DNA from: Cinnamomum chago
Taxonomy: Eukaryota; Streptophyta; Magnoliopsida; Laurales; Lauraceae
DNA: 64,000 bases
Assembly (NCBI GenBank): GCA_038049695.1
Contig: CP142452.1
Span: forward strand, 79,720,501-79,784,500
Direction: 5' to 3'
Below the pieces are notes generated by a model. It did no database searches and was not told the origin of the DNA. It worked only from the letters and a program-made list of their open reading frames with translations. This document shows positions 21,455 to 35,900 of the stretch, one piece after another. Every line of letters starts with the position of its first letter. Positions within the stretch are counted from its first letter, which is position 1. The position numbers were made by a program, and so were the translations under genes.

Positions 21455-24400
21455 TCACATCCCAAACGCTCTGTTATATAAATCCGCTGAAGTGGGCATA
21501 TGGAGTTTTAACTCCTCCGGACCAGGAAAATACTTGGTGAATCCTCCTAGTCTTTCATTTCTGACAATTTCAGATAGAACCAGATCATTGCCAGTATGAA
21601 TCCCATTCCAACCATCCCAATGATCATTTGACATTCGTGAATTTCTGGATTGTGGAAGCGAGATCTGTGCTAATTGAGAGAGACTGTTGCCCTGAGTTTG
21701 CTCTACAAGCCTAGAAGAGAGATATGAATCACTTAATGGTGAAAATCGATCTGCCGTAAGAGCAGAAATTCTGGAGTTCTGGTGTGAAGTGAAGGATTGC
21801 TGCATCAAAAGAGGAAGTCTAGATTGTTCGGAGGAAGAAAAAGTAGAAGCCAAATCAAAGCCAGGGTTGCTTGTCACAAGAGGCAGTGTTCCTTTACCAA
21901 CGGCCATTATTGCAGGATCAACGAACTCCACATCATCAAAGTTGCTGCCAATATTTCTAGTCAACAAGGCAAGATTCGGATTTCCCATCAAAGGACTTTC
22001 AAGCAGTTGATTCCCTGTAAAGATAAATAATAAGACCCCGAGTAAACAGGGAACTACTACAACTAAAGCACAATAAATTCCCCATATACAATTATGAAGA
22101 AGATAAATGCAAAATTTCAGACATTCTATGACAACTGAAGTACAATAAATTCACCAGTGAACAAATAAGAAAATAAATGCAAAATTACAGACATGGAACT
22201 CAAGTTGTATTTCAGTACTAGGACATAAACCTATATAATCCATAGTACCACAAACCTAATCTGAATACTGGCTTAGCACTAATGACTTTCATAAGATTTG
22301 AACCATCAAATCAAACCAAAACAGACCCAATTTCTGTGGCACAGTAACAATTCTACTAGGCCTTCCAGTTGGACTAACAATGGCTAAATGTGACAGGGAT
22401 CTAGGTCTAAGGAATCTATTTTATCAAAAAGAGCCTCCATTCGTTTCCAAACTAAAGGTACCCCCCCTCCCCCTCGCCCCAACCACCCCCAACACACACC
22501 AAAAAAAAAGAAGGAAAAAAATGCAAAAGAGATACCTGGCACAAATTTATTCTTTTTTTAACTGTATCAAAGCTTAGATCCTATTGCTTGGGAAAGTATG
22601 ATCGAACTTAAAAGTTAGATACATCATACACAAACACCAAGAGTGAGTGGCATGGGCGGTGCTCAGATTAACACCTTAACTGAATGCAGGACTCTGGAAT
22701 TAGTGAAAAGTAATTAAGCACAGAGCCAATGACAACTTCTCCATACTGAACACTGTCAAGGACCTTATTGATACAACCAAAAATAAATGGAACCAAGACC
22801 TGCTCTCTTCTCTATGGCCTCCTTATATAGTTAAATGGATAACCTCCATTCCTCTTGGGGGACTGATATGACTTCTTAGAAACTAGCATGAGGACTGAGG
22901 ACCCTAAAAAGTGACAGCTCAATTAAGAGTGTCTACAAAGCAACTACCCCATAGGATCACGGGGCCACATCATCAGTAAATAAGGCTTTAGAATCTGGGT
23001 GCCAACAATATTTTTCTTTGGAAATCCATTAACTACTGGCAAGTGCCCTCCACCAAAGCATGCCTGGGACATCTTATCAAAAATATTCCCACAACTTGTG
23101 TCATGAGACTAAATGAGAAAACAATGGACCATCTTCTTATATGTTACGGAGCCATACTGACGATCTGGGGCCAGCTTCCACAGTCGTGAATTGTTTTCCA
23201 GTCCCTGTTCCATTTTGACAGACACAATGGAATGCAACAGCACTCTGGCCAATGGCCATCCCAATGTTCAGTTTCAGAAAAAGATGCAATGGAAAAACCA
23301 AATTAAAAATTAAAAATATTTAACAATAGAAATATAGAAAAATTAGTAGAATTCTAAAATCACATTATAAAATCCATAATTTAAAATAAACTACAGTATA
23401 CAATTGGTCATTTTCCTAATCAAAATGGGTCGCATGGTAGTGGACTGTTCAGATTTGACGCTCGATCCAACAGTCCAGTCCGTTCAGATGGGTGCACACC
23501 CATGGGCTCTGATGTAATTCAAAGGGGTCGCATGTGAATGGACTGTTCGGATTGGTGATAGGTGGGGTTCATCATGGTGTGAGTGAACACACACAACACA
23601 AATAGATATATACAAGCATGCTCTCACACTACTATGAGAGTACCCGCGGGGGGGGGGGGGGGGGGGGGGGGGGGGTTTAAGTGGTGCATTGGATCCATAT
23701 CCAATGCCTACATATCCAATGCCTACAGCCTAAATATGAGGGTCCTCCCCCTTAGTCTCACTCATAGGAGCATTTTCCATATATATATATATATATATGA
23801 GAAATATTCAAGTGAGGGATTCTCTCACCATGTGTGGTGAGGGACTCCCCTTTTTGGGGAAGTTTCAAGTACAAAAGTGCTTTTGTACTTTTTGGGAATA
23901 CACCCTTTTGTACTTAAAACTTCCTAAAAAGGGGAGCCCCTCACCACACATGGTGAGGGAATCCCTCACTTGAATACCCCTATATATATATAGAAGGTGC
24001 TCTTGTGAGAAACACTCACCTTACTATGAGAGATAAGGCGGGGGCCCTCACATCCATATCCAATGTCAACAACTTAAATGTGAGGACCTCCACATTTATC
24101 TCTCGTAGTAAGGTGAGAGTCTCTCACAAGAGCACCTCCCTATATGGATATATATGGGTGACATTCATGTGCATCCACCCTCACCATAGGGTGAGGGAAC
24201 TTTCTCTTTTTGCACATGAATATTCCTTTTATGCATATGATAATATATGACTTTTTCCTCTTTTGCACATGAAAATTTCCAATTATGGAAGTGTCCCTCA
24301 CCCTATGGTGAGGGATGGATGCACATGAATATTCTCATATATATATATGGAAAACACTTGCACCATATTTTTTTAGTGCTTCTAGAAAAGTAAGGGGTTT

Positions 24401-27400
24401 CCCTCATCCTAGAACAAAATTGACAATTATGCCGGCTTCCTCAAACCAAACATCAAACCCACTCTAATATTTTTTTTGAAATGGTAACTTGTATTGATAG
24501 AAAAAAGCTTTACAGTATAAAAGAGCTAGGCAAAACCCCCAAAAAACAGTCACCACCCAAAAGGAGGGGAATCAAAACAAGGAGGCTGAAAGGCCTCAAA
24601 CAAAAAGGGAGAAGAAGAGATCCAAATCAAGTTGAAGCTCAGCATTAAAGACTGGAGGAAGATCAATTTCGAGCCTGTTGAGACTCTCAAGGCTAAACTC
24701 CTAGAAGAATTGCAATCACTTGACTCAAAGGAAGAATCCCAAAGGCTATCCAAAGCAGATATCGCTAAGAGGCTAAATCTTAAAGACCTATTTGAGCATA
24801 AAGTCCGAGAAAAAGAGATCAAATGGAAACAAAGATCTATTTTTCCACAGTATGGCTACAACCAGAATGAGGGAAACAGGATCAATTACTTGCTAGTCAT
24901 CGGCAATAGATTAGAGGACAGGGATGGGATAACTAGCCACATTCTCAGTTTCTTTCAAAGTTTGTACAAAAAAGATGGCACTAGCAAACATTCCTGAGAC
25001 AATCTCCATTTCTCCACCATCAGAGAGGAGAACGCTAATTGGTTGGAAGATGAGTTCTAGGAGAAAGAAGTCAACGCAGTGGTCTTCAATCTTGCTAGCG
25101 ATAAAGCGCCAGGCTCAGATAGTTTCCCAATGTCATTCTACCAAAAATTTTGGGACCTCCTAAGAGTTGACATCATGGCCTTCATGAAGGAATTTCACTC
25201 TAGAGGCAGGCTCTCCAAATCGATCGGTGCCTTTTTCATCGCCATTATCCCAAAGAAGACAGGGGCTGACAGCATTAAGGACTTCAGGCCAATAAGCCTC
25301 TTAGGTAGCATCTACAAAATCTTGGCTAAAGTGCTAGCTTCGAAACTCCAAAAGATCCTCCCTTCCATCATCTCTCCCTCTCAAGGTGCCTTTGGGGTTC
25401 TTGTTGCTAACGAATGCATCCACTCTAGATACAAAGACAGGCTTCCCGGCATAATTTGTAAACTTGATTTGGAAAAGGCTTTCGAAATGGTGGATTGGGG
25501 CTTCGGGCCAAAATGGAGGGCTTGGATCAAAGAATGCTACCTTCATTATAATCAATGGCTCCCCGAAGGGATTTTTTTTCAGCTGAGAGGGGCTTACGTC
25601 CGAGGGATCCCCTGTCTCCGTTTCTCTTTGTCATCATTGGAGAAGCCCTCAGTCGAATGCTTTCCAAAGCAAAAGATTGCTATCTGATCCACGGATTCAA
25701 GCCTACTCATAATGCTCCCTCAGTCTCCCGCCACCAATATGCAGATGGTACCCTCCTTTTCTGCGACGCCGACGAGGACCAAATCAAAAATATGGTTGCT
25801 ATTCTCAGATGTTTTGAAGCTGTCTCGGGTCTTAAGATAAACTTCTGAAAGAGCTCCATCCTCAGGGTCTCAATCGAAGACGTCTCTCTCCATCATTATG
25901 CTACCATTTTGGGGTGCAAAGTTGACTCCTTCCCATCCACCTACCTTGGTCTCCCCCTGTGCCTAGATAGAATGCCTAAATCTGTCTAGAGCCCGGTAAT
26001 TGAAAGGATTGAGAAAAAGCTCTCTTCCTGCAAACCAACTCTAATATAACCTTTACTAGTTGGTTCTAGTACCTCAAATCTCCACACCATGATGGACTCA
26101 TCGCTCCAATTGCATGGCATATCTGGAAAATACAGTCACGACTGTTATTAGAGCCCAACACATTAACTCCCACCTCATCTTATCCAAAGTCCTTTACACA
26201 TGAATAAAATGGGACAATTCAACACCTTGTGTGCAACTAATGGCACCCACTCTTCCATAGAAAAGGCAAGTTTGGGTAGATCAATCAAAGCCAATAAGAG
26301 ATTCCTGATAGTGGCTTATGCAGCCTCCTTGAACTCCAACATAAGCGATTAAGGCAAAACTGGAGGTTCTTATAACAGGAATAAGATTGTGCACAGATTT
26401 AGGCATTCAGGCTTTAATAGTCAAAGATGACAGTCTAATCCTCGTAGAAATCACAGACACACATGTAGACTCACTTGGGACCTTATAGGGAAATGGAAGG
26501 CAGCCTTCTCGTGCTGGCATTCTGCCCTCATTGGCAAGCAGGAATGTGTTGACGCACGGCAAATCAAACACCCTAAGACCCTCCACATTGACAATCTTCA
26601 AAAATAGCCTTCCCCTGGCAATCTGATCCATTTACAAACAAGATCTGGAAGCAGCTTTCCAACAGATGCAGCAGTACACAATTAACCGCTATGCAGTAAA
26701 ATTGTAATGCAAGATATCCATAGAATGGACAAAGGAAATCGTCATCTCACTGGATAAAGGCTATAAGGGCCCGTTTGGCACTTTACTAGCTTAGTAAAAG
26801 TCAAGTAAAGCCTCCATTTTTCAAACAAGGGGTCACGTCAATAGCACTTTAATTCAAAATTCCCTCCATCTTTTTCAAAAAAACGTAAAAAAAGTAACCT
26901 CCTTTCTCCATTAAAAGACAAAAAAGCTCCACTTTTCTATACAAAAAGTAAAAAAGATTCCATACCAAGCAACTAAAAACAAAACACCGTCATAACCCCA
27001 TTATATTTTACTCTCTCTTGATTTGATGCTTTACTACACTTTATTTTACATGTAAAATTACCATACGAGCCCTTATGGAAATGTTTGGTTTTGTTCCAAT
27101 ATATGAATAAACATAGTTTTATTAAGTAGGTAATGTTTAGTCAGGCTTTGTAGCTAGTCTTTCCCTTATTCTGGTAGCTATTAGTTTAGCTTTTTCGGTT
27201 TCTGCTTATAGCTGTATTTTTCATTAAAAAATTCCATCTTTATTCAAAATAATAAAAATAATCACCAATATACAAACCTGGCAATGCAGAGATGAAAGTC
27301 CGGTCAATTTTATCTTGAGAAGTAAAACCAGGTGGAGGTGATCTTGTTGGAGCAGAAAATCCAGGTGGAGCAGAAATTTGAGCCCTTGAGACTACCAAAA

Positions 27401-30400
27401 AGGCAATGGATAACAAATCAGAAAAACAGGGGGGAAATACTTTTTACTTTCTACAATAACAAGAGAAATGATCACATAAAAATGGTTCCACAATAAAACC
27501 AAAAAATCCACCGTATGTTTAAAGATGTTAGGAATGTTACTGAAATGTAAAATAGAAAAGGTGTTGCCGCATAAATTTTGCAAAGGCTTTACAACTAAGT
27601 ATTTAGAAAAGAATGTAAATTGCATATCAAGGAAGACAAAAACGAAACAATATACATAATGAATACCAAAAACACCATCCCATAATGGAGTTATGAGTTT
27701 TTAATCCCTCTCAAGCAATCCTTACCCTCTGTGTTTCACAGAGTATAGCAATCTAAACCATTCATTAACTGGGCCCGAGTGAATCAGCCATTACACGAAA
27801 TATCTTGGACAGAGATTTTCAGAATCCATACAATCCATATAAAAGTTTTATATATGTATGTGTGTATCTTATTTTGAATGGTTGTATAAGTATATATTTG
27901 GATGTATAAGTATATATTTGGATCGGTGACAAGTAAAACATTATCAAAAGGAAAAGATTACAGCACAAATTAGATCGCAACAAAAGAGCAAACCACCAAC
28001 AAGGGTATAGTAGTGTACCTGCCCAAAAAAAAAAAATACATTATACGAGCAACCCAATAACAACCCTATGACCCTATCTACCCCTTTGATTTGCAAGGCA
28101 TCAGCCTATAGTTGCAAATTTTGGCTCAGTTCAAACCCTTGAAAAAATTCGATATGGGCTTCACCCTTTAATACATAGAGTATGGATCAACTAAGTCGCC
28201 AACTTGAGAATTCCTGGGTTAAGTCATGAGTGGAACCCACAGTGGGGCCACTATATTGAAATCTGAACTGCTCAAACTGAAATAAAATAAATGGGCCCTC
28301 GCCATATTTGTGCCCTAAATTGCAATACAAAAAATGTCCCACTCATATATGGACCCTAGTCATATTTCACTCTAATAGGAAAAGGACACTAGCCAAGTTT
28401 CACCTTAATAGGAAATCAGGCCCTAACCAAATTTCACTCTAATAGGAAATGAGCCCATTGTTAGGCTGATTAAACATAAGTTTTTTATTAGAAATTTTTT
28501 TTAGGAAAAAAAGGTCCCCCATTAATGGTATCCAATCAAGAAGAATTTTAGTGTACCCTCATCCATGCACAGGCCAGCTCACCTTCCTCGTCCTCATGAT
28601 TAATGGTGGCCAGAGGTGGGCTCCACAAGTTTCATATTGATCATATATGTATACAACATTGTAAGTGATATATGTATATATATATAGAGAGAGAGAGAGA
28701 GACAGAAAGCATTTACCAGCAACTCTATTAGGACCAGGAGGCACCAAACTATTGATATTGATAAGACTTCCGGAGACCTCAAAACTATTCACGGGGGAGC
28801 CATTCTGGAATTTATATTGAGAAATATCCATGTTTTCAGCTGAGTCCTGCATGTTGCAGTATTTCTTCTGCACAAGTCCACTATTACAAAAAGGCGTTGC
28901 TTGATTAGCAAGATCCTCCTGTCTTGCAAATGAGAACCTGGATTGCCTGCTGTTCTGTGGCTTCCATGAGCTAGCGGATCTAATACCATTTTGTTTATCT
29001 GTTTCACCAAGCAATTTAGCAAAGTCATCCCAAGCATCTAAATCGGATGCAAAAATATCTGAGATAATGCTGCTTTCTCCTAAGTCAACACAGGCATTTC
29101 TGTCAACTTCAGATGCATTCCCACTAAATCTTTGCACATTGGAGAACACTTCGCTTTCAACACAGCCCCCCAGCTCATAACTGCTGAAGTTGTTATTGTC
29201 ATATCCATTTGACAATAAAGAACCACCAAATGGAAGCAATGTATCAACTCCCCCATCAACAGCTCTATAATTTGCAGTACGTAGTATACTTGCATAACCA
29301 GTTTCACCATGCTGTGAAGGATAACCACTAGAAACGTGTAAAGCATTTAGTGGATTACATGGATAGGGCAGATACAAAGGACAAGTGGCAGTTTTCGAAA
29401 GCTCCAGCCTCAGGTCATCAACAGGTAATTGTACATCATCCTTTTTACTTCCTGCAGATGACAACAATTGTGTCAAGCGATGTAGTTCTCTGGAAACACA
29501 AGAATCTTCCGGCACCATGACAGAATTTCTCATTGGCAGTGAAGTTAACGGTCCCATTGCATCATTTCCATGTTCAGGATAATGCTGCCTTGCAACTGCA
29601 TTCCCGTCCAATCTAGTTGACAATTTATTGGAAAATGGACTCAGGTGTTGGCTTCTGTCAGAATGATCAATGGCAAGGTGGTTATCAATGTCTATTGAAG
29701 ACAACTGAGATGATAAACTCATACTGGCTTCATTGACAGATCTGCATCCATGAGCTACTTCACTGCGATCAGAAGATTGCTGTCTATCAAGATCATCAGC
29801 GCGTGATAAGTTTGGCGGCATTGTGATGCCCTTATCCTTATCGTCATCTTCAGGTGGAGTAGATGAGTTATCAGTCAAATTGGCATGGTCAGAATCTACC
29901 CTTGCTGGTGCATCTGCACTTGTTTGAGACCCTGCATATTTTGCAGATCCATTCAGCTGTGTTGGGTAATTTTCATTACCTATAGGTGTTTCCACACCAT
30001 TAGGTGGAGTAGATGAGTTATCAGTCAACTTGGCATGGTCAGAATCTACCCTTGCCGGTGCATCTGCACTTGTTTGAGACCCTGTATATTTTGCAGATCC
30101 ATTCAGGTGTGTTGGGTCATTTTCATTACCTATAGGTGTTTCCACACCATTAGTACACGAATCAGATGTCACAACCGAATTTGCAGCAATTAATGATAGG
30201 GTCAATGAACTATCAAGTGTGTCAGTTTTTTCTTTTGAAGGTCCTTGAGAACACACCATGCTAGCAGCTGGCGGCTGGCAACTTGATGAAGCACGCAGTC
30301 CCCTGAAGGAACATATCAACATATAAGCAGTGTCTTCTTACTACATAATTTAGAAAGTGCACCAATGAAGTAACATACCATGAAGCTGCTGCTGGAAGGA

Positions 30401-32882
30401 CACTAGATCTTCCTGAGATACTACCATTATGAGATACTTTGACCAGATTAGAAGGATTCTGGTGGGAAAAGACAATGCTAGTTATGCTCAGAGTAAAAGC
30501 CATTAAATTGTAATACATAAAACATCAAGTTCCAGTCCCTAGCTGTTGCTCAGTTGGTTAGTGCAAGGGTGCATGAGTTTGAGTCCCTCATAAAGTAAAA
30601 ATAGAAGGTTCCAGAAAATTCCAACAATGCACATTAAAAAGGAATTTGATGCCTTACATTTGAGGCACTCCTAACCATAATTTTTCCTGTAGCTGTACTG
30701 CTATTATTGCAGAAATCATCTGATGAGGGAGGCAACACACTTCCTGAACGCCTTTGAGCATTGTTTGCAGCCCAGGTAAATTGCTGAACTCTACTCCTTT
30801 ACAATCAGATGATATAAAAGTGAATAGAACTGCAGTTATTGAAGTTACATGACAAGCAGCATATACAATTTCCCCAAAACAATAAAATCAAATAAAAAAT
30901 CAAATATATAGAACAAATCTCAATAGGAACTTCAGTGTGAATAGGCCATATCAATGTTCCAGAAAAGGAAATTGGAACATGTAAAATCAAATTGCAAACA
31001 ATAAGACTTCCGGACTACTGCAGAAGATTTATGAAACCAACAAACAAAAAGAAACAAAGGGGAAAAAAAAAGTTTACTTACTCTAAATAGCAACAAATGT
31101 CATTAATGTGGCTAATGATCAAGTCAAATCTCCACATGAAGGAATCAAGGAGGAAGGTCAAAGAGTATGCTCTTCCACAAATTGATGCCATTAACAAAAG
31201 AAGACAGCTAACAATGCTTGACACGAGACATTCAATATGGATCACAAACATGTGCATGCAAAAAGAAACAAATAAATAAATAAAAAGAAAAGACAGAACT
31301 TATTTAAGGCAAGGAACTAATCAAAGGAATTATTGAAATTATGCTATAGCCCTAACTACATATGATGGAGACATGCGTTGTCTCAAGCTTGATGTTCTTT
31401 GAGCTAAACACACTTCCATCAGATATTGTGAGGTTTCCGGAAAAAAACTTTGAAGCATAGTTAAATTGTCATCCAAAACCAGTCCACAAAGTGCTGGTCT
31501 GTCCCAGTATGAGAACATGATGGGGATGCCACAAAAGCTCTGGACAAACTAAGATGGCATCAACTTGATTAAGTCAGCTTGGTATAGACTGGCACAAGGC
31601 TAGTAAGACTAGTAAGGACTGAGTTACACGCTTAACCATAAACGTATGTCGAAGCTCATTACTTTTAGTTTTCCTCTGAATTTGAACTTTGAAGTGAAGG
31701 CAACATACCCAAATTTAAATCCTTCTCAGTAATAGATATGGGGCTATGAGCAGTATCAGTATGGTGGTGAACAATACCAGGTTGAGTATTCATGCCAACG
31801 AAAAGTTATCCAGTATTACAATGGGGAGCCTAAGGAGTTACTATATATTTTAACTTTTATACGTTGACTACCCCATAATATCAAATAAGGAGGAGGGACC
31901 ATGATAATGGTGATGAAGTTAGGGTTAAGCAACTTTTAGCTAAATGTAGTATTGAAGAGTAGGTTGCCCCGAACCCCACTTTGTCAACATTGTGGTTTGC
32001 AGTTCGTTATTTTAACATCATTGTCAAGTGCTAAGACTAAGACTTAAGCAAGAGGTTGTAAAGCAGCCGGAAGGTGGAGTTAGGTCAGATCCCAAACAAT
32101 GACCCATGTTCACAACCACGCGGTTCCAAGTTCAAGCAAATTACCTGTAAAAAAGTATATAATGCCAACAGGTTCTCAGTTATGATTTATGAATAATATA
32201 TATTAACAAATATACTAATAATAGGCCAAAAAACTCTTCTAAAAATCTCATGTAGATAGATGGATAGAGAGAGAGAGAGAAAGAGATAGATACAGAGAGA
32301 GAGAGATCTTAAGGAATTTTTTTAGGGTTTCAAACAGCTTTAATGGTGGTCTTTGTTAACCAAGGATCAAAATAGTGGCTGTGGCCGTTGGCCAAAACAC
32401 TATGCGGGCAATACATAGTGGTTTGATGCAGCAGCAATAATATGTCATGGCAACCAGACTCGTGGGCCACAAGTGGGACCCATGAAATTCTTATTTTTAA
32501 TTGTTATTAGTTTTATTTTTAGCAAAGAGTGTCATTAGAATTAGGTTTCTAATTTGGATAGGATTTTATTTTTGTCTCCTAGTTTGATTAGGAAAGCTTT
32601 CTTAGGGCTTAAGTTTCTTTTATTATATATACAGCATTGTAGAGATTGGTAATCTTAGAGATTAGAATTGAGTAATAGACTTCCCTGTGTGGATTTTTCG
32701 TTGGAGAATGTTTCTTCTTCAAGTGATTGTTCTTTGGAACCTAATTGTGCCCCGGCACTTGCATCCGAACCCTAGGATTGCATCAATTATAGCAAGGAAC
32801 TAAGAAAAAGAAGACAATCAAGAGTAACATTATAAAACTCGGATTCGGCTATGACTGAGTTGGGTCATACTTGACTCGGTCG

Positions 32883-32961
<79 letters not shown>

Positions 32962-35900
32962 TTCCAAGTTCCAACACCTTCCACATCACACCCATCAAAA
33001 CCCCAAACCCTAAATCCCACACTAGTTTCCTTTCACAACACACATAAAAACCTTCAATCCTAAATTGCTTCTTCCATGATTCAATCTCTACCATGATTCC
33101 GTCCTCCACTTCCTCCTCCTCCTCAGCCTTTTAATGTAAACCCATCTCTCAATACTAATAAAAACTCATTTCTCCTCCACCATCTTCTACAAAAGGGGAA
33201 ATAATTCCGTCAACCCAGCTTCTACCAAGTTGGGGGCAGGGTCTAAGTATTGAATCACTGATCAAGAGGAGTCTTTGCTTGGTCAGAGGGGGTTTCCCAG
33301 AGCCAAAGAAGATCGTGGAGCTCGCAACTCCAATTAGGGACTGACAAATCTAATACTACAGGGTTGTCAATCCTAAGACAACAGCGTTAAGTCTCTCTAA
33401 TGGGCGGTCTGTTCCTGCATGTGCAGTCACTCTTGGCATTCCATTATGTATAAAAAAAGAAAGTTCTTTGCACAGAGGATGAGGGCCATATAATCCAAAC
33501 CCTTAATTACTAGATCGGGTTCGTGGGTAGGTAGCAAGTATGGACACCCAATCTGAATCCAACCCAATTATTAATTGGATTCAAAGTGTCAAACCCAACA
33601 TTGAATTAGCAAGTCAAGAAAAGATTGTATTGGCTGATCAAGTTAGAAATTGCACTCCGTAACACCCCCTATCTCGACCACAATAGAAATTGAGGTAATC
33701 TCTAGTCTATAAATCATCATCCTCATTTCAATCATTCAGCATTGAAGCTCAAAAAACCAATCCAATCAAACCAAACTCATCCTACAAAATGCCCTAGTTC
33801 CACACGCATTCACATACAACCCATCTATTGGCAGGCCTGAGTTTGATCTTCAGGTGACACACACCAATGGATTGATTCACCTTAATTTTGAATATTAGCG
33901 GCCCTCGGAAAGTTTGATACAATAATCCCACAAGGTTGGTTGTTAGCCCACCATGAGAAAACGTCCTCATCCCACCAAGCAACGTTATTACAATGCAATT
34001 GGCTATGCATTGCATAACACGAACAAACATGCATACAAAGAATGTTTTATGTACATGTGATTTACCCCAAAAATGAAATTGGTCACATGGCCAAAAGAAT
34101 GGTGAATACCTCGTGTTAACAGGAATAAAAGTTTGGTCAAGCATGAGTAGAATAAGACGTAGGCAACAAAACTAAAACCAAGCACATGATATATACCTTG
34201 TATATGCTGAAATTATCTCATCTTTAGTAAAACTATCTTCTGGAGTGCCCATATCATGCAAATATAAACAATCTGGATTGTTGCAGGGCTGGACCAACAA
34301 TGCATTGTTCTCAATTAATTAAAGAAAAATAAAATAACCCAACCACAAGACAAAGGTTCACAAGATTTCATCGTGTGAAAAGCAATTAGAAATAGAAAAT
34401 CAATGGAGCTTACCATATTTCGCAACCATGTATGACAATACTTTGTAGTACCAAAGCATGCTCTGCAAAGTACAATACAACTCCTGAGTCACCAAGTTCA
34501 TGATCACAATATGGCTTAATCAAGAAATCCAGTGCAAATAGTCATGTGCCTACCTCAAAGATCTACCTTCCAAGACAAAACCATGGACTGATTGGATGCA
34601 TCGAACTGCTTCCTCCTCTTTTGCGTATGTAATATATCTAAAGTGAAGTGAAAATGTGGTAAAAACCTTTAGATTAGATAATAAAAAAAAAAGGGGAACA
34701 GCTAGTGAAATGGAATACATGAGCTAGTGATTCCAAAATTCAAATCAGAACTTCAAAATACTAAACTAAAACATAACATTGGGATACAGTGCAGGATTTT
34801 TGCAAGAAAGCATTGCAGATAAGCCAGATTGGAAAATGAATCCTTGCAACCATAATTAGTAAGAAACAATGATTGTTATTAAAAGGATGATTGCAAGAAC
34901 AAAAATCTAGCTGCGACACACCTTTTCTGTTCAATACAAGAGAATTTGTAAGCTAAAGTAATCAAGGGTTTGCAGTGATTGTTAGGAAGAGATTACGGGG
35001 TAATTCAAATGTGGTGAAAGCCCTAAGGCTGAAAAGGTTTTACTACTGAAATGGGGGCTTTCACCCATTTGATATCACACTGCAGAATAAACTGTGCCCT
35101 GATCGCGTGAGTTTTCTGCTTGATTGGAACTTTGGAAGGAAAGAATTCTCCCCAAAAAGACCAGCAAATTTGCAATTTTTGCTTTTCAATCCTCACTCAA
35201 AATTCACCCATTGCGGACTTTTCCCGAGGAAATGAAGGAAAAGAAAAATCTTCTCAAAATAGTTTTCTCCTCATGTTTTCAGTTCAGAGGAATTCCCCGC
35301 TTTCTCTTCAACCAACCCAGACACTAGAAAACTGCATATTAAGAAATAAAACAGAAAGGCGACAGACTTACACACTGCAAGTATTGGTATTGGATGGATG
35401 CTGACTGCCACTAGCTGACCGAGTAATAGATACCTTTAGAACCTTCCCATACTGGCCGAAATATTCCTTACGCTCAAGAATCTGCGCAAATACATGAAGA
35501 TCCAGTGGTAAGAAAGCTTAATTGAAGTCAAAGCCAAGAACATTTCAACAGTGTGAACACGAGTAGACATCATAGAAAAAGTACTCACAGCTTCATCTGC
35601 TAGATTAGCAGGCAGTCCAATTACATAAGCCAGGTTTCGCTGGATTACCCTGACACTACTAAGATGCTTCCTTCCTTCTGATATTTTTGACTTTATCTTC
35701 TGTGACTTTAGTCTTCTCTCAGAACTGATCTCTGCCACCATCCTGTTTTCAGTGTAATATATGATTAGTGTTTCCCATATTGCAGTAGAACAACCAAATA
35801 TTATACCAACAAACAAGTAACGGAAAAAAAAAAAATGTCTTAACATATGAATTAAGTAAACCTTTCACAGCTGGCAGCCATTCCTACAATTTTTTCCTTG

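Larger units (their letters stand above)
30797..34196. other. CNOT4 intron 8, mostly unassigned
   Basis: A 3.4-kb intron. It holds a GATA/GAGA repeat (about 32255-32305), a possible old solo LTR and a long CT microsatellite, listed separately. The rest gave no recognisable coding or mobile signature. Confidence 0.55.

Noticed and set aside
23582-24350. Possible CRISPR-like array
   Set aside because: The repeats are inverted and unequal with TA microsatellite spacers, in plant nuclear DNA; they are MITE hairpins.
28559-28716. Extension of the CNOT4 exon 11 frame into SLSLSLYIYTYI
   Set aside because: It is intron read-through over a (GA)n(TA)n repeat past the donor at 28716; the splice to 27391 restores the family sequence.
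32849-33109. Open frame of alternating Arg-Glu
   Set aside because: It is the translation of the (CT)n microsatellite read on the minus strand and lies in a CNOT4 intron.
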